NCBI GenBank assembly: GCA_964017155.1
Contig: OZ024864.1
Location: 32,091,432 to 32,155,431 of the forward strand
Source: Oasisia sp. SBJ-2009
Taxonomy: Eukaryota; Annelida; Polychaeta; Sabellida; Siboglinidae
Direction of reading: 5' to 3'
DNA length: 64,000 nucleotides
Position 1 is the first letter of the stretch; each line of letters begins with the position of its first letter. A model generated the notes under the pieces. It ran no database searches and was not told the origin of the DNA. It saw only the letters and a program-made list of their open reading frames with translations. The position numbers and the translations under genes were made by a program. Positions 1 to 36,210 of this stretch are shown here, piece after piece.

Positions 1-55
1 AAATTTTGTTCTTGATTTTATTTTGTAAGCTAATTAGTTCGTATTACCCTAATGG

Positions 56-120
<65 letters not shown>

Positions 121-178
121 CACCCATTAGGGTAATACGAACTAATTAGCTTACAAAATAAAATCAAGAACAAAATTT
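1..178. repeat. perfect inverted repeat with (TA)n core
   Basis: Bases 1-60 and 119-178 are exact reverse complements, separated only by a TA-rich core (61-118). The left arm begins at the window edge, so the palindrome may be longer. It could be a foldback transposon end, a hairpin MITE or an assembly foldback. Confidence 0.85.
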
Positions 179-253
179 AGAAAACAAATTCGTGCAAAAC
201 TCGACGTGATTTACGGTGGCTACGCACAGCTCGGCGCTTCCGTAACATCGATA

Positions 254-301
<48 letters not shown>

Positions 302-360
302 AGATATGCGAGGCTACGTTTGGCAGCTGTAAGAAGTCATGTTCATGGTTAGGTCAGAAA
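179..360. mobile_element. relic of the foldback element family also seen at 27003-27453
   Basis: This stretch shares the ordered pieces GCAAAACTC, a GGCTACGCACAGCTC-like block, a TTTGGC(A/G)GCTGT block and TTCATGGTTAGGTCA with the foldback element inside gene B. An (AT)n tract (about 253-294) replaces the middle. No complete termini are visible. Confidence 0.4.
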
Positions 361-926
361 TAAATAAAAAAGATCGATGCGTATGGCCACAAAGCAACCC
401 ACTCCGGCACGAACTTGTGCCCATACCCATGCCCACGGAATGACGCCGCGTCCCGGCAAGACATCTCAACACCGTTTGATATTCTAATCGAATTTGAGGC
501 CACTGAATATTCGTATTTGAATCGATATTCGATTCACACACGCACGCAAGCACCGAGAGCAATTATAAATTATATCATTATCACCACAACGCACATAAAA
601 CATTGCTGATCTGCATGATCTGCATATGCAAAGCAACTATTTCCATCAACAGAATATGCAGAACACAATATAATTGACAGAACGATGTGGAAGCGATAGC
701 TCAGTGGTGTCACTTCTGGTCGAATAATGGAATACCCTGAAGTATGAGATTGATCAGTAACATTCTGAGATATGATGTGCTGACAGATACAACCTATTTC
801 AATTGTAGCGTGAGTGAAGCTGGAATAATTACCCTACAAATTAATTAGTTGAACGTGCCAGATTCTGGAAACAAACTAGAATGGCAGCATACACGTTTGC
901 GTATAACATAAATCTCCTTTTTCTAG
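361..926. other. no gene seen; DNA upstream of the gene A WWE exon
   Basis: No supported coding exon is visible. The exon that should precede WWE (a Ser/Gly-rich linker in genes B and C) is not recognisable here, so it may lie left of the window or be lost. Confidence 0.5.
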
Positions 927-5059
<4,133 letters not shown>

Positions 5060-5334
5060 GGACACAACAGCACACAGCTCGAGAGCAGAGCTTTGTCATC
5101 AATGTACGTGAAAACAAAGAGTGTAAAATAATATCAGAACAAATACACAAGGATGTGTTACGCAGCTAATATCAATCAGGTTTTGATTTCATTCTTCTTC
5201 TTCTATTGATCAGTCAACATCAATGTTGTGATGATTATGCTGATTTGTGGAGGTTGCAGTAGACACTCCTGAAATGTAGTGAAAGGGTGTGTGGCATAGT
5301 AGAGGGGGGTAGTAGACATAAGAAATAAAGGGGA

Positions 5335-5510
5335 GGGGGAGGGGTGGTCTGTCGTGGTTACAGGTGGGCAGCAAGCCTGGACTTGAAACAGTCCACGGAC
5401 TTGGCTGCACCTATTACCTGGGGCAGGCTGTTCCATTCGGGTATGGTCCGGTGGAAGTATGACATATGTCCCTACTGTGTCCTCCAGTAGGGGATGTTGT
5501 AGCTGTTTGT
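5335..5510 (-). mobile_element. fossil non-LTR retrotransposon C-terminal tail
   Basis: The minus strand reads TIPEWNSLP, then an AAKSVDCFKSRLAAHL stop pattern, the usual end of CR1/jockey-type reverse transcriptase ORFs. The same fossil lies in the 3' flank of gene B (9880-10062) and gene C (47410-47580), so it predates the duplication. Confidence 0.7.
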
Positions 5511-6524
5511 GTTGTTCTTTCTGAGACTTTATCTGTTTTCTGTTGGCAATGGTGACAAGGTGGTGGTGGTGAAATTTGTAAAAGATATTTCAAGTCATTT
5601 CATTGTCAGCTACAATGTGAAACTGGGTATCTTGTTAGAAATATATCTTCAATATTCACATTTCACCTTTGTGACTTAAGATGTGTTATTTTCTCAATGA
5701 GGGACAATTGTTTTGAGGTAGAACAAATAAAATTGCTTTGTTCATCAGTCACGCAAATCTGTTGTAGACATTTATAATAAGTGACGCACATATAATGCAT
5801 ATGCAATAGAATATATTATATTTTAATGCATTTACCAAACGCCACATGTTTCATTTCGTATGCTTGCTGAAACTGTTGTCATTTTATCACTAATTTCACA
5901 CAATATAATATGGACGCAACAGATGGCACTTTCTGATATGAATAACCGTTAAACATACGTTTAACTATCAAAATATATGTATTGAATATCTCAATACTTT
6001 GGAATCCATGTTATTATGTTTTCCCAGAAACACAATTCGTAATACATTTACATAATTACGTATCTTGTGAGTTATGCATGTACGACGTATCAATACCACC
6101 GGTGTACATTTGACTTATTGTATTACGATGTATTCGTATTGTTTAACGGGTGTTGTGGAATCACTTATTTAGTTATAAATTAACTCGCAAACTGAACATA
6201 GCGTTCTATCTATTACAGTTATTTGAACGTAAGATCGTACGCACGCATGCCATATGCACGCATACATGTCATATTATGTTTATAATGCTAACACATTAGT
6301 ATAGTAGTACCGGGTACTTTCCCTACTGTTATGAATTCAAATGTACCATGGATCCTTTGCTACAAACATATTGCACACACATTCTAAATTAAAGTATAAC
6401 ATAACCCCCTTTTTCAGTTTGCGTTACATATTATGTGACACCCATCACCTTGACATATTGCTGACATTTGTAATCACTGCGCATGCATTTGTTTTAGTGC
6501 ATTTATCTAACTTTCTGACTAACA
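5511..6524. other. non-coding 3' flank shared by genes A, B and C
   Basis: No gene seen. The sequence matches 8902-9880 in reverse complement and 46401-47410, with scattered substitutions. A short open frame from 6341 is present in all copies but shows no family features. Confidence 0.6.
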
Positions 6525-6784
6525 TACGAACATACGCACATACGCACATACGAACATACGCACATACGCACATATGCACATACGCACATACACACATACG
6601 AATATACGGCCATACGCACATACGCACATACGCACTTACGAACATACGGCCATACGCACACATACACACATACACACATACGCGCATACGTACATACGCA
6701 CACATACACACAACGCACACAAACGCACATACGCGCATACGTACATACGCGCATACACACATATGCACATACGCACATACGCAC

Positions 6785-6820
<36 letters not shown>

Positions 6821-7153
6821 GCATATACGCACATACGCACATACGCGCATACGTACATACGCACACACACACACATACGAGCATACGCACATACGCACAT
6901 ACACACATACGAACGTACGCACATACGAACATACGCACTTACACACATACACACATACGTACATACGCATATATACTCATACACACATACGAACATACGC
7001 ACATACGTACACATACACACATAGGAACATACGCACATACGTACACATACACACATACGCACATACACACATACACACATACGCACATACGTACATACGC
7101 ACATACGCACATACTCAAACACACATACATACATACGAACATACGCACATACG

Positions 7154-7211
<58 letters not shown>
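6525..7211. repeat. CA-rich microsatellite, degenerate (CATACGCA)n with pure (CA)n blocks
   Basis: About 690 bp of interspersed ACATACGC, ACATACAC and GTAC-containing units, with pure CA runs near 6785-6817 and 7171-7208. It begins immediately after the left arm of the large inverted repeat. Long open frames on both strands come only from the repeat. Confidence 0.95.
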
Positions 7212-7212
<1 letters not shown>

Positions 7213-7312
7213 TTGACGGGTATAATATTAAGTCACGTGATCGATTAGCCGAATACGTATCCGGCAGGTGACTCCACCTGTACTTTCACCAAGTTTATAA
7301 TTCGTGACCTAT

Positions 7313-7584
7313 CCGCGAGGGGACGCTACATAACCCCTAACGCCATTTTGACGTAATTTAAAAAATAAGACACGAATTTTGATAGTATTAGTTTGTGAAA
7401 TATTCGTAAGGGGGCGCCACTAATGCCCGACCTATCCGCCAGGAGGCGCCACTTAAAAATTAAAAAGACACACGAATTTGTGTAGTTTTAGTTCGTGACT
7501 TGTCCACCAGACGGCGCCACTAGTGCATGATATATCCGCCTGATGGCGCCACTAGTACACGACATATCCGCCAGATGGCGACAC
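7313..7584 (+). promoter_or_regulatory. array of CTCF-like motifs, mostly spaced 32 bp
   Basis: Five copies resemble the animal CTCF core CC(A/G)C(N)AG(N)GGCGC: 7313 CCGCGAGGGGACGCTAC, 7436 CCGCCAGGAGGCGCCAC, 7504 CCACCAGACGGCGCCAC, 7536 CCGCCTGATGGCGCCAC and 7568 CCGCCAGATGGCGACAC. A half-matching copy lies at 7404-7420. Spacing is 91, 32, 68, 32 and 32 bp, all in the same orientation. The array lies between the inverted-repeat arms, just left of the direct duplication boundary. It may be real insulator sites or simply a 32-bp tandem repeat. Confidence 0.5.
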
Positions 7585-7663
7585 TTGACCTGTGGAATTC
7601 CACCAGTGGAATTCCACCGCGGCGCGTCAGGCTTCCCACGATAACCACATACTATACTACTTA

Positions 7664-8901
7664 TAGCTTTAAAAACCTAGCGGGAAATCAATGTTACCAT
7701 GGCCGCCTTTGGGGGAAATCAAAGGTGGTATCGACTGGAAAGTCATTGTCCTAAACTGTTATGGCAATCAAATAACGCATGGACACTCACTCACTCTGCA
7801 TTTTGTATGATATGTGGCAGCTTCAATTTTAACCCTCAAGTTGGTGTTCATTCCAATAGTAATTCAGATGCACACACAAGTTAGCTATAACAAAGATTTT
7901 GCATGACAACGTATACAGTATATACTAAATATCATTTAAATTGTAGCGGTCCTGACACGTAATTGTAATAACACGTTTTGGTTAGTGAAATTATTTTACG
8001 AGGGAAATAATATAACAGGTCGACTGGTCATGACGCGACTTCAGTTCTATTCTCTGCGACATAATAAAAACTCAAGCACAACTGGTGTTAGAGTGTGTAT
8101 TTTGCCATTTTTCCTCATGGATGTCATATTTTGTTAGTAAAACACACCTATATTTGTAAGAACACCATCCTTCAATTCTACAACAAATGGTGTACGACTC
8201 TAACAGGTCAACCGTCACATTTAAAAAGTACAAATAATACAATTAGTTACAAACCAAAAGCTTGGATATTGTTATAGTTATACAGTTTGCAACCCATTAG
8301 TTGGCACGTCACAAACATGCACACTTACACACATGGAATTCCACCCACAAGCATTGTTTCCATTTTCATTCGTCTGTAGTACCATCAATTGCATATATTT
8401 AACATATATATGTAACACAAATATATGTAACACAAAAGTAGATAAAGAATTGATGACTATGCATAGCCGTGTATCGGTACAATAGTTGTGTTTATCAATT
8501 CCTTGTGACAACAACACTACAATCACGATCATATAAGAGGTATCATGATACAACAGTCGTTTAATAGTATATCTGTGTCGAAAATCACATTAGTTGTTTT
8601 GGTTGCTGTATACTCATTACAGTAGCATTGGCTAAGTGTAATCAGTTTGCAAAAAGTTGCTTAATCTAATTAAACAATTGACCTGTATTATATTGTCATA
8701 CCACATTCACAATATATGACACCCCATTACTAAGTACAGAGCAAACATGCATGATGTAATGGGATGAGAATTATCACACATGGCATTGTAATATTATACC
8801 ATTATATAAATTAAAGTTAACATACCACTTAAACAAGTTCACAAAACATTTATAAGTTAGATTTAGTGTGTTTGTATACGCTTACGGTATTAGTTGTCAA
8901 A
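7664..8901. other. duplicated non-coding DNA in the inverted-repeat spacer
   Basis: No gene seen. It matches 45162-46400 almost base for base. Short open frames in it are not conserved in a way that suggests protein coding. Confidence 0.6.
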
Positions 8902-9879
8902 CAGAAAGTTATATAAATGCACTAAAACAAATGCATGCGCAGTGATTACAAATGTCAGCAATATGTCAAGGTGATGGGTGTCACATAATATGTAACGCAA
9001 ACTGAAAAAGGGGGTTATGTTATACTTTAATTTAGAATGTGTGTGCAATATGTTTGTAGCAAAGGATCCATGGTACATTTGAATTCATAACAGTAGGGAA
9101 AGTACCCGGTACTACTATACTAATGTGTTAGCATTATAAACATAATATGAAATGTATGCGTGCATATGGCATGCGTGCGTACGATCTTACGTTCCAATAA
9201 CTGTAATAGATAGAACGCTATGTTCAGTTTGCGATTTAATTTATAACTAAATAAGTGATTCCACAACACCCGTTAATCAATACGAATACATCGTAATACA
9301 ATAGGTCAAATGTTCACCGGTGGTATTGATACGTCGTATATGCATAACTCACAAGATACGTAATTATTGTGTTTCTGGAAAAACATAATAACATGGATTC
9401 CAAAGTATTGAGATATTCAATACATATATTTTGATAGTTAAACGTATGTTTAACAGTTAGTCATATTAAAAAATGCCATCTGGTGCATCCATATTATATT
9501 GTGTGAAATTAGTTATAAAATGACAACAGTTTCAGCAAGCATAAGAAATGAAACATGTGGCGTTTGGTAAATATATTAAAATATAATATCTTCTATTGCA
9601 TATTCATTATATGTGCGTCACTTATTATAAATGTCTACAACAGATTAGCATGACTGATGAACAAAGCAATTTTGTTTGTTCTACCTCAAAACAATTGTCC
9701 CTCATTGAGACAATAAAACATCTTAAGTCACAAAGGTGAAATGTGAATATTGAAGATATATTTCTAAAACAAGACACCTAGTTTCACATTGTAGCTGTCA
9801 ATGAAATGACTTGAAATCTTTTAAAAATTTCACCACCACCACCTTGTCACCATTGCCAACAGAAAACAGATCAAGTCTC

Positions 9880-10062
9880 AGAAAGAACAACACACACAGC
9901 TACAACATCCCCTACTGCAGAACACAGTAGGGACATGTGTCATACTTCCCCCCAACCATACCTGAATGGAACAGCCAGCCCCAGGAAATAGGTGCAGCCA
10001 AGTCCGTGGACTGTTTCAAGTCCAGGCTTGCTGCCCACCTGTAACCACGACAGACCACCCCC
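9880..10062 (+). mobile_element. fossil non-LTR retrotransposon tail, gene B copy
   Basis: The plus strand reads TIPEWNSQPQEIGAAKSVD followed by a CFKSRLAAHL stop pattern. It is homologous to 5335-5510 (opposite strand) and 47410-47580. Confidence 0.7.
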
Positions 10063-10361
10063 TCCTCTTCCCCCTCCCCTTCCCCCTCCCCTTTATTTCT
10101 TATGTATACTACCACCTCTACTATGCCACACAACCTTTCACTACATTTCCGAATTCTCTACTGCAACCTCCACAAATCAGCATAATCATCACAACATTGA
10201 TGTTGGCTGATCAATAGAAGAAGAAGAATGAAATCAAAACCTGATTGAAATTAGCTGCATAACACATCCTTGTGTATTTGTTCTGACATTATTTACACTG
10301 TTTGTTTTCACATAAATTGATAACAAAGCTCCTTGCTCTCAGGCTGTGTGCTGTTGTGTCC

Positions 10362-31420
<21,059 letters not shown>

Positions 31421-31647
31421 AATGGCCTGAAAATTATAACATTTCAACAAATTAAAATATTACATTCTGCAATTAAAGTGCACAGAAATATGTGCAAATA
31501 AAGTTAGATATAATGTTGTAATTTTCCGTTCTATACAAATGTGTGCATCACACAATTAAAATTACGCTAATAACAGTCACTGATCACATAGTACTGAACA
31601 AACCTATTCAAACAACATTGGCATTCATTCGAAATAGCACTTGTCCT

Positions 31648-31650
<3 letters not shown>

Positions 31651-31716
<66 letters not shown>

Positions 31717-31868
31717 CAGAGACAGAGACAGAGACAGAGACAGAGACAGAGACAGAGACAGAGACAGAGACAGAGACAGAGACAGAGACAGAGACAGAGA
31801 CAGAGACAGAGACAGAGACAGAGACAGAGACAGAGACAGAGACAGAGACAGAGAGAGAGAGAGAGACA

Positions 31869-31917
<49 letters not shown>
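31651..31917. repeat. (GA)n and (GACAGA)n microsatellite
   Basis: (GA)n flanks a core of about 25 GACAGA hexamers (roughly 31697-31850). It lies just upstream of the candidate gene B start, so it could affect a promoter there. Confidence 0.95.
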
Positions 31918-31918
<1 letters not shown>

Positions 31919-32141
31919 AAAAGTGAACATAAAAACCCAATGAATCTGTAGCCGACCATTATCCGACAAACGAATTTTGAATTTACATAAATTTTAACTA
32001 TATTCAAATAATTTAAACTATGGGTGAATGTTATTTTTTCATTAACAAATGTGTCAAATATAATAAGATTATCCATTTATATTCATGACTAAACTCAAAC
32101 ATAATTTCATAGAAGTTTCCACGTGTTGTCGAGAGGTAACA

Positions 32142-32594
32142 TTAATCTCTTGGATCCTGAACACCGATATATCGGGTTTTGACATCAGTGTGTACTATAA
32201 TCGCTAGATGTCACTCGTTTTTCGCAGAAACATCGTCAAATTACACCCGGATGTAGACAGAATATATACCGATAATGATACACCAAGTGTGCATATATCT
32301 ATCAAGAAAAAAACAATTGCTTATAATTATGGAGGAATCAATAAAACAAAACTGATTTTTATATTATATTGTCGGCCATCTTGGATTTGTTTAATGTAAA
32401 TTATATATTATTTAGTTTCAGTTAGTCATACAACAATTATTTGTATATCAGTCTATAGATTATTCCTTTCTGGTTCAGATTATATACACTTTTATATAAT
32501 TGTGATGAACAGTTTTTACGATATGGTTAATTATGTGAACCCATATCTTGTCATAGTGTTGAAGTCCTCAGAAAATCAGGGCTTAAGAGGTTAA
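32142..32594. mobile_element. TTAA-flanked TIR element (piggyBac/Kolobok-type, non-autonomous)
   Basis: TTAA at 32142-32145 and 32591-32594 bound termini TCTCTTGGATCCTGA and, in reverse complement, CCTCTTAAGCCCTGA (10 of 15 matching). About 450 bp with no transposase ORF. TTAA duplication is the hallmark of piggyBac and some Kolobok elements. Confidence 0.55.
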
Positions 32595-32865
32595 TCTTTA
32601 TCTGACCTGTTCGCGGGACCCTTGTGTTCACCTGCTAGCAGTGACTGGGACACGTTTCGACATCGGGTTTTTTCCGGTTCACTGAATCCTACCTGAGACG
32701 TCGATTTATTTGATTGGTATATCAAAGTGCGCGAGGATGAGGGAGACGACGAGGAGTTGCCATTACATTCACAGCCGGCACCGGCGCCGCTCATATGTCA
32801 GCAGACAGCTGAACATTTACGCACGCACTCACGCATGCACACATACAAACATATGCACACGCGCA

Positions 32866-32985
32866 CGCGAACGCGCACGCGCACGCGCACACGCACACGC
32901 ACACGCACACGCACACGCACACGCACACGCACACGCACACGCACACGCACACGCACACGCACACACACACACACACACACTCACA
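32866..32985. repeat. (CACACG)n / (CGCGCA)n microsatellite
   Basis: About 14 CACACG hexamers preceded by CGCGCA units and followed by (CA)n. Confidence 0.95.
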
Positions 32986-33877
32986 CATGCACTGAAGCAG
33001 CAATTACCAATTAGTAAAGAAGTAATGAGTTTACTGACTGTAGCTATGCCACGCTTCCCTTTGTCAACACCGTACTGATGACACAGCTGTGTTAACAACC
33101 AAGGATATTATAGCTATAGAATCCTTGATACAACTCTGATACCGCGCACGTCTGTTGTAACCGGTACGGCCGTAAGCAATATGCGGCTCCCGTTTGTTTT
33201 GATGTTCCGGTTCAGTGGTCACCGGTATAGTGGAGCCCTCTGGCGTGGTATCGAAGAATCAACGGTGGCACTCAAAGGTGTGGTAGCCGTAGGGCGAGCA
33301 GAAACTTCACTCATACTAACAAACTTGCCAGCTCGAAACACACAAGCCAGCGCCACAAAGGTATACGACAATAATTGCAAAACGTACCGTGTTCTCAGTC
33401 GAACTGGACGAAACTGTATCTCACACTGGGTGTGTCGTTCAACGTCACGTTAGTCTCGGTCTCAGATTGCCCGACCTAGACCTAGTGAGTAGTGGTCGGC
33501 TCGGACGGTCGCTAGTTTACAGAGTCAAGTAACTCGTTCACAGTCCAGTTTTTTGTACGACTTTTAACACGTCCATTTTCACGACCGACGTTACACTAAC
33601 GCAAATATGTAGGCCTGTTGAGGATCTTCATACCTGGTATAATAACATTATAATACTTCCTGCATTTCCTGTAGTGTCGTTTCAACCCGGAATAGTGGTG
33701 GTCTAGTGTAGCTTGACTCCACAATATGGCGCCACCGTCTATATCTTGCAATTAGGCGCCTCGGTGTGGCAGCCCTTTTTCGCATCTCGCTACTTCCTTG
33801 TTACTGTAGATAATAAGTTTTAGTCCTGCTAAAAAGAACTGCATTGTGCCGCAGTTTTTGTAGATATCTGGAAACAC
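32986..33877. other. intergenic, no gene recognised
   Basis: Less AT-rich than its surroundings. An open frame at 33181-33453 has no recognisable domain. Confidence 0.5.
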
Positions 33878-34120
33878 TTAATGTAGGACTGAGTGAGTTG
33901 CAATGATATTTCTGTGTAACATTGTATCAGACCTGCGAAATAATGCATTTGTGAGACAGTGACGAGAGGCGTACTGCAGCCTAGAGGTGTCGATCAACAT
34001 GGGCAATCGCCTGCTGCTTCGAGCATAATTAGCCATAAATGAAGGGGTAATCAGGTTTGAGTTTGGATTGTTGGATAATGAGATATGAGAATTGCGCATT
34101 TTGTTGTGTGACTTAGATTA
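33878..34120 (-). mobile_element. possible non-LTR retrotransposon tail fragment
   Basis: The minus strand carries RRLPMLIDTSRLQYASRHCL and NALFRRSDTMLHRN, like the basic C-terminal tail of LINE reverse transcriptases. A related weaker stretch (ATGHCLTNV) lies at 44960-45110. No catalytic motifs. Confidence 0.3.
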
Positions 34121-34384
34121 TGATGTTTAGCCTACTACATCTCAGTACTACGCACTGTAAAAACAAGTGTTTAAAAACACTTGAACACATTAGACAACAC
34201 ATTAGTATTTTAAAATATTTTTTTTCCAACACATCTGTGAAAAACGTGTTTTATGACACGCATGTTTATTATTAGCGTTTTGTTTTTAACGTATTCAAAG
34301 TTAGCCTATATGGTTGATAATAAGCAATATATATAAGCATAAAATAAGCAATATTAGTTTTAAGAACATGTTATCATGTTATCA

Positions 34385-34460
34385 TGTAAAGCGCCCTGAA
34401 TAGTTTTTAAGCTAGATTTGGCGCTATATAAGTTTATTTTATTATTATTATTATTATATA
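34385..34460 (+). mobile_element. LINE/SINE 3' end with (TTA)n tail
   Basis: AAGCGCCCTGAATAG and TTGGCGCTATATAAGTTTAT followed by TTATTATTA match the common 3' end of L2/CR1-type LINEs and their SINEs. Confidence 0.6.
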
Positions 34461-36210
34461 TATATATTAAGCAAAATATATATATCGTTTCTGTAATAAG
34501 TTTTGTACCTCAGCGTGTCATACTTGCGTTTTTGTGTGGAATTTGAAGCACTTGTGTAGAATTCGGACCAACCTAAAATGTTGTCGTTATAACTGTATCT
34601 TTGCCAACATTTGATACATGACTTTGTTAATTCAATCATTTAGCATCATCTTGCACACATGTATGCTTTATAAACAGCGCGTCTTAGCAGACTTTTGAGA
34701 TCGAAAAGACAGCGCGGTCAGCATAAACAAACTGTTTATCTTTCATTCCATGTGCACGGCGCAGTGCCAGTGACATGTATCGCTGCGCTTATTGCGACTG
34801 GCACAAATCAGAGCGCTATTTGGTTCTCAAAATGCAATATTTGTTAAATATAAATATACCTGGGAATGCTGATTGATCATGTTTAGGATTAGAGTTTGTG
34901 TGAGGTATCTAATATAGGCAATTATAATGGCAAAATTGAGGTAGGTCCGAATAGGGCATGTAAGTGGGTGACGATACACTCCGCGCGATTGGAGCTGATT
35001 GGGGACTGGACACAAGAATAATATTCTAACGATGTGATGACAGTTGTAGCTTTCGACTGATGAATACTAGGAAAATCAGGTCATAAATATCTTGTGTTAT
35101 ACCTTTCTTATCTAAAGTGTCCAATTTAATATTGAGTTTACCACATTATCATAGATATATAGCGATATATACGTAGTGCAGATAATAGACACGAATTAGG
35201 CCGTATGTTTCTTTTACGGGATTTGTGTTTTACATTGGTCTACTTTGTGGTTTCGATAAGCACTTATATCTGACAAGTTGTCTAAATGCACATAATCGTA
35301 ACACATGTGTACGTTTGCCCCAAACAGGTTATACTGCGCGAAAAATGGCACTCTTCATTATTAGTCAAGATCGCCATTGCAAACATGATGATAAGTACTT
35401 GTTGATAATGCCATGGCAACTACCATAATAATCGATTAAAATTAATTATTTCCGTGATCATTGTCACCGGCAAAGTGTTCCATTGCTTCTGCTTGTAATA
35501 CTCCTTCGGCCAATATAACTGAAATACGCAATTTGAGAACAGTTCGATTATTACAACCAAAAACAAAACAAAGTCCTGTATATGTTAACATGGAGAATAT
35601 GGACTTCCTGCCCCCCCCCCCCAACCGCCCTCAGCCTCGTTTTCGCGCGCGAGACTTACACGCCCTATTCTGCATAAGTGCCGAATTTGATACTATTTAG
35701 GCAGCTCTACCGATATATTTAGCCCAGTTCAATAGTCCACCGGCACAGCCATGATTTATAATTGTTTAGCCAGCAATGTGCTCCAAACATTTATTGCCCT
35801 TTACAAATACAATCATATGCTATATGTAACGTTAATGGGATCACCACATAATGATTTGTGTCAAATGTTTATACAAAGTATTGACATTCTAAGTCACGTA
35901 TCAGCAACTATTTATTTAATACAAGGTAAAGAAATTGTTAGAAAAGTTAGTTGCTGTAACTTAAGTGAAATCATTACAATGTGTTCAACGGAAAAACAAC
36001 GACAACTGATTCGGCGATTGACCGTCACTAAGTCGATGGCATGGGATTGGCATTAGGTTGGCACGCCATGCCATGACATTGGCATTGGCATTTGCCATTG
36101 CATTGATTGGGACGTGGCGGCTGCAAATCATCTATTGTTTCTGTGACTACTAGTATAAGTGCAGGTATCTTACCTAGATCCAAGGAGGTACATTATGAAG
36201 AATGTTTATA
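34461..36210. other. intergenic, no gene recognised
   Basis: AT-rich DNA with chance open frames up to about 100 codons, without domains or splice context, and a C-run near 35611-35621. Confidence 0.5.

Noticed and set aside
690..735. tRNA-like sequence with an A-box word (TAGCTCAGTGG) and a TGGTCGAAT word
   Set aside because: The two boxes are only about 19 bp apart, with no room for an anticodon arm and no acceptor stem. At best it is a SINE head fragment.
5203..5436. Open frame beginning MEQPAPGNRCSQV, also seen in the gene B and C flanks
   Set aside because: A shadow frame of the conserved LINE tail (TIPEWNSLP frame); repetition reflects the duplication.
6525..7211. Telomere or centromere repeat
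   Set aside because: The units (CATACGCA-type) do not match known telomere motifs and are degenerate microsatellite.
6341..7212. Long His/Thr/Tyr-rich and Cys/Val-rich open frames
   Set aside because: Produced by the CA-rich microsatellite on both strands.
33181..33453. 90-codon plus-strand open frame
   Set aside because: No recognisable family, no splice context and no conservation evidence within the window.
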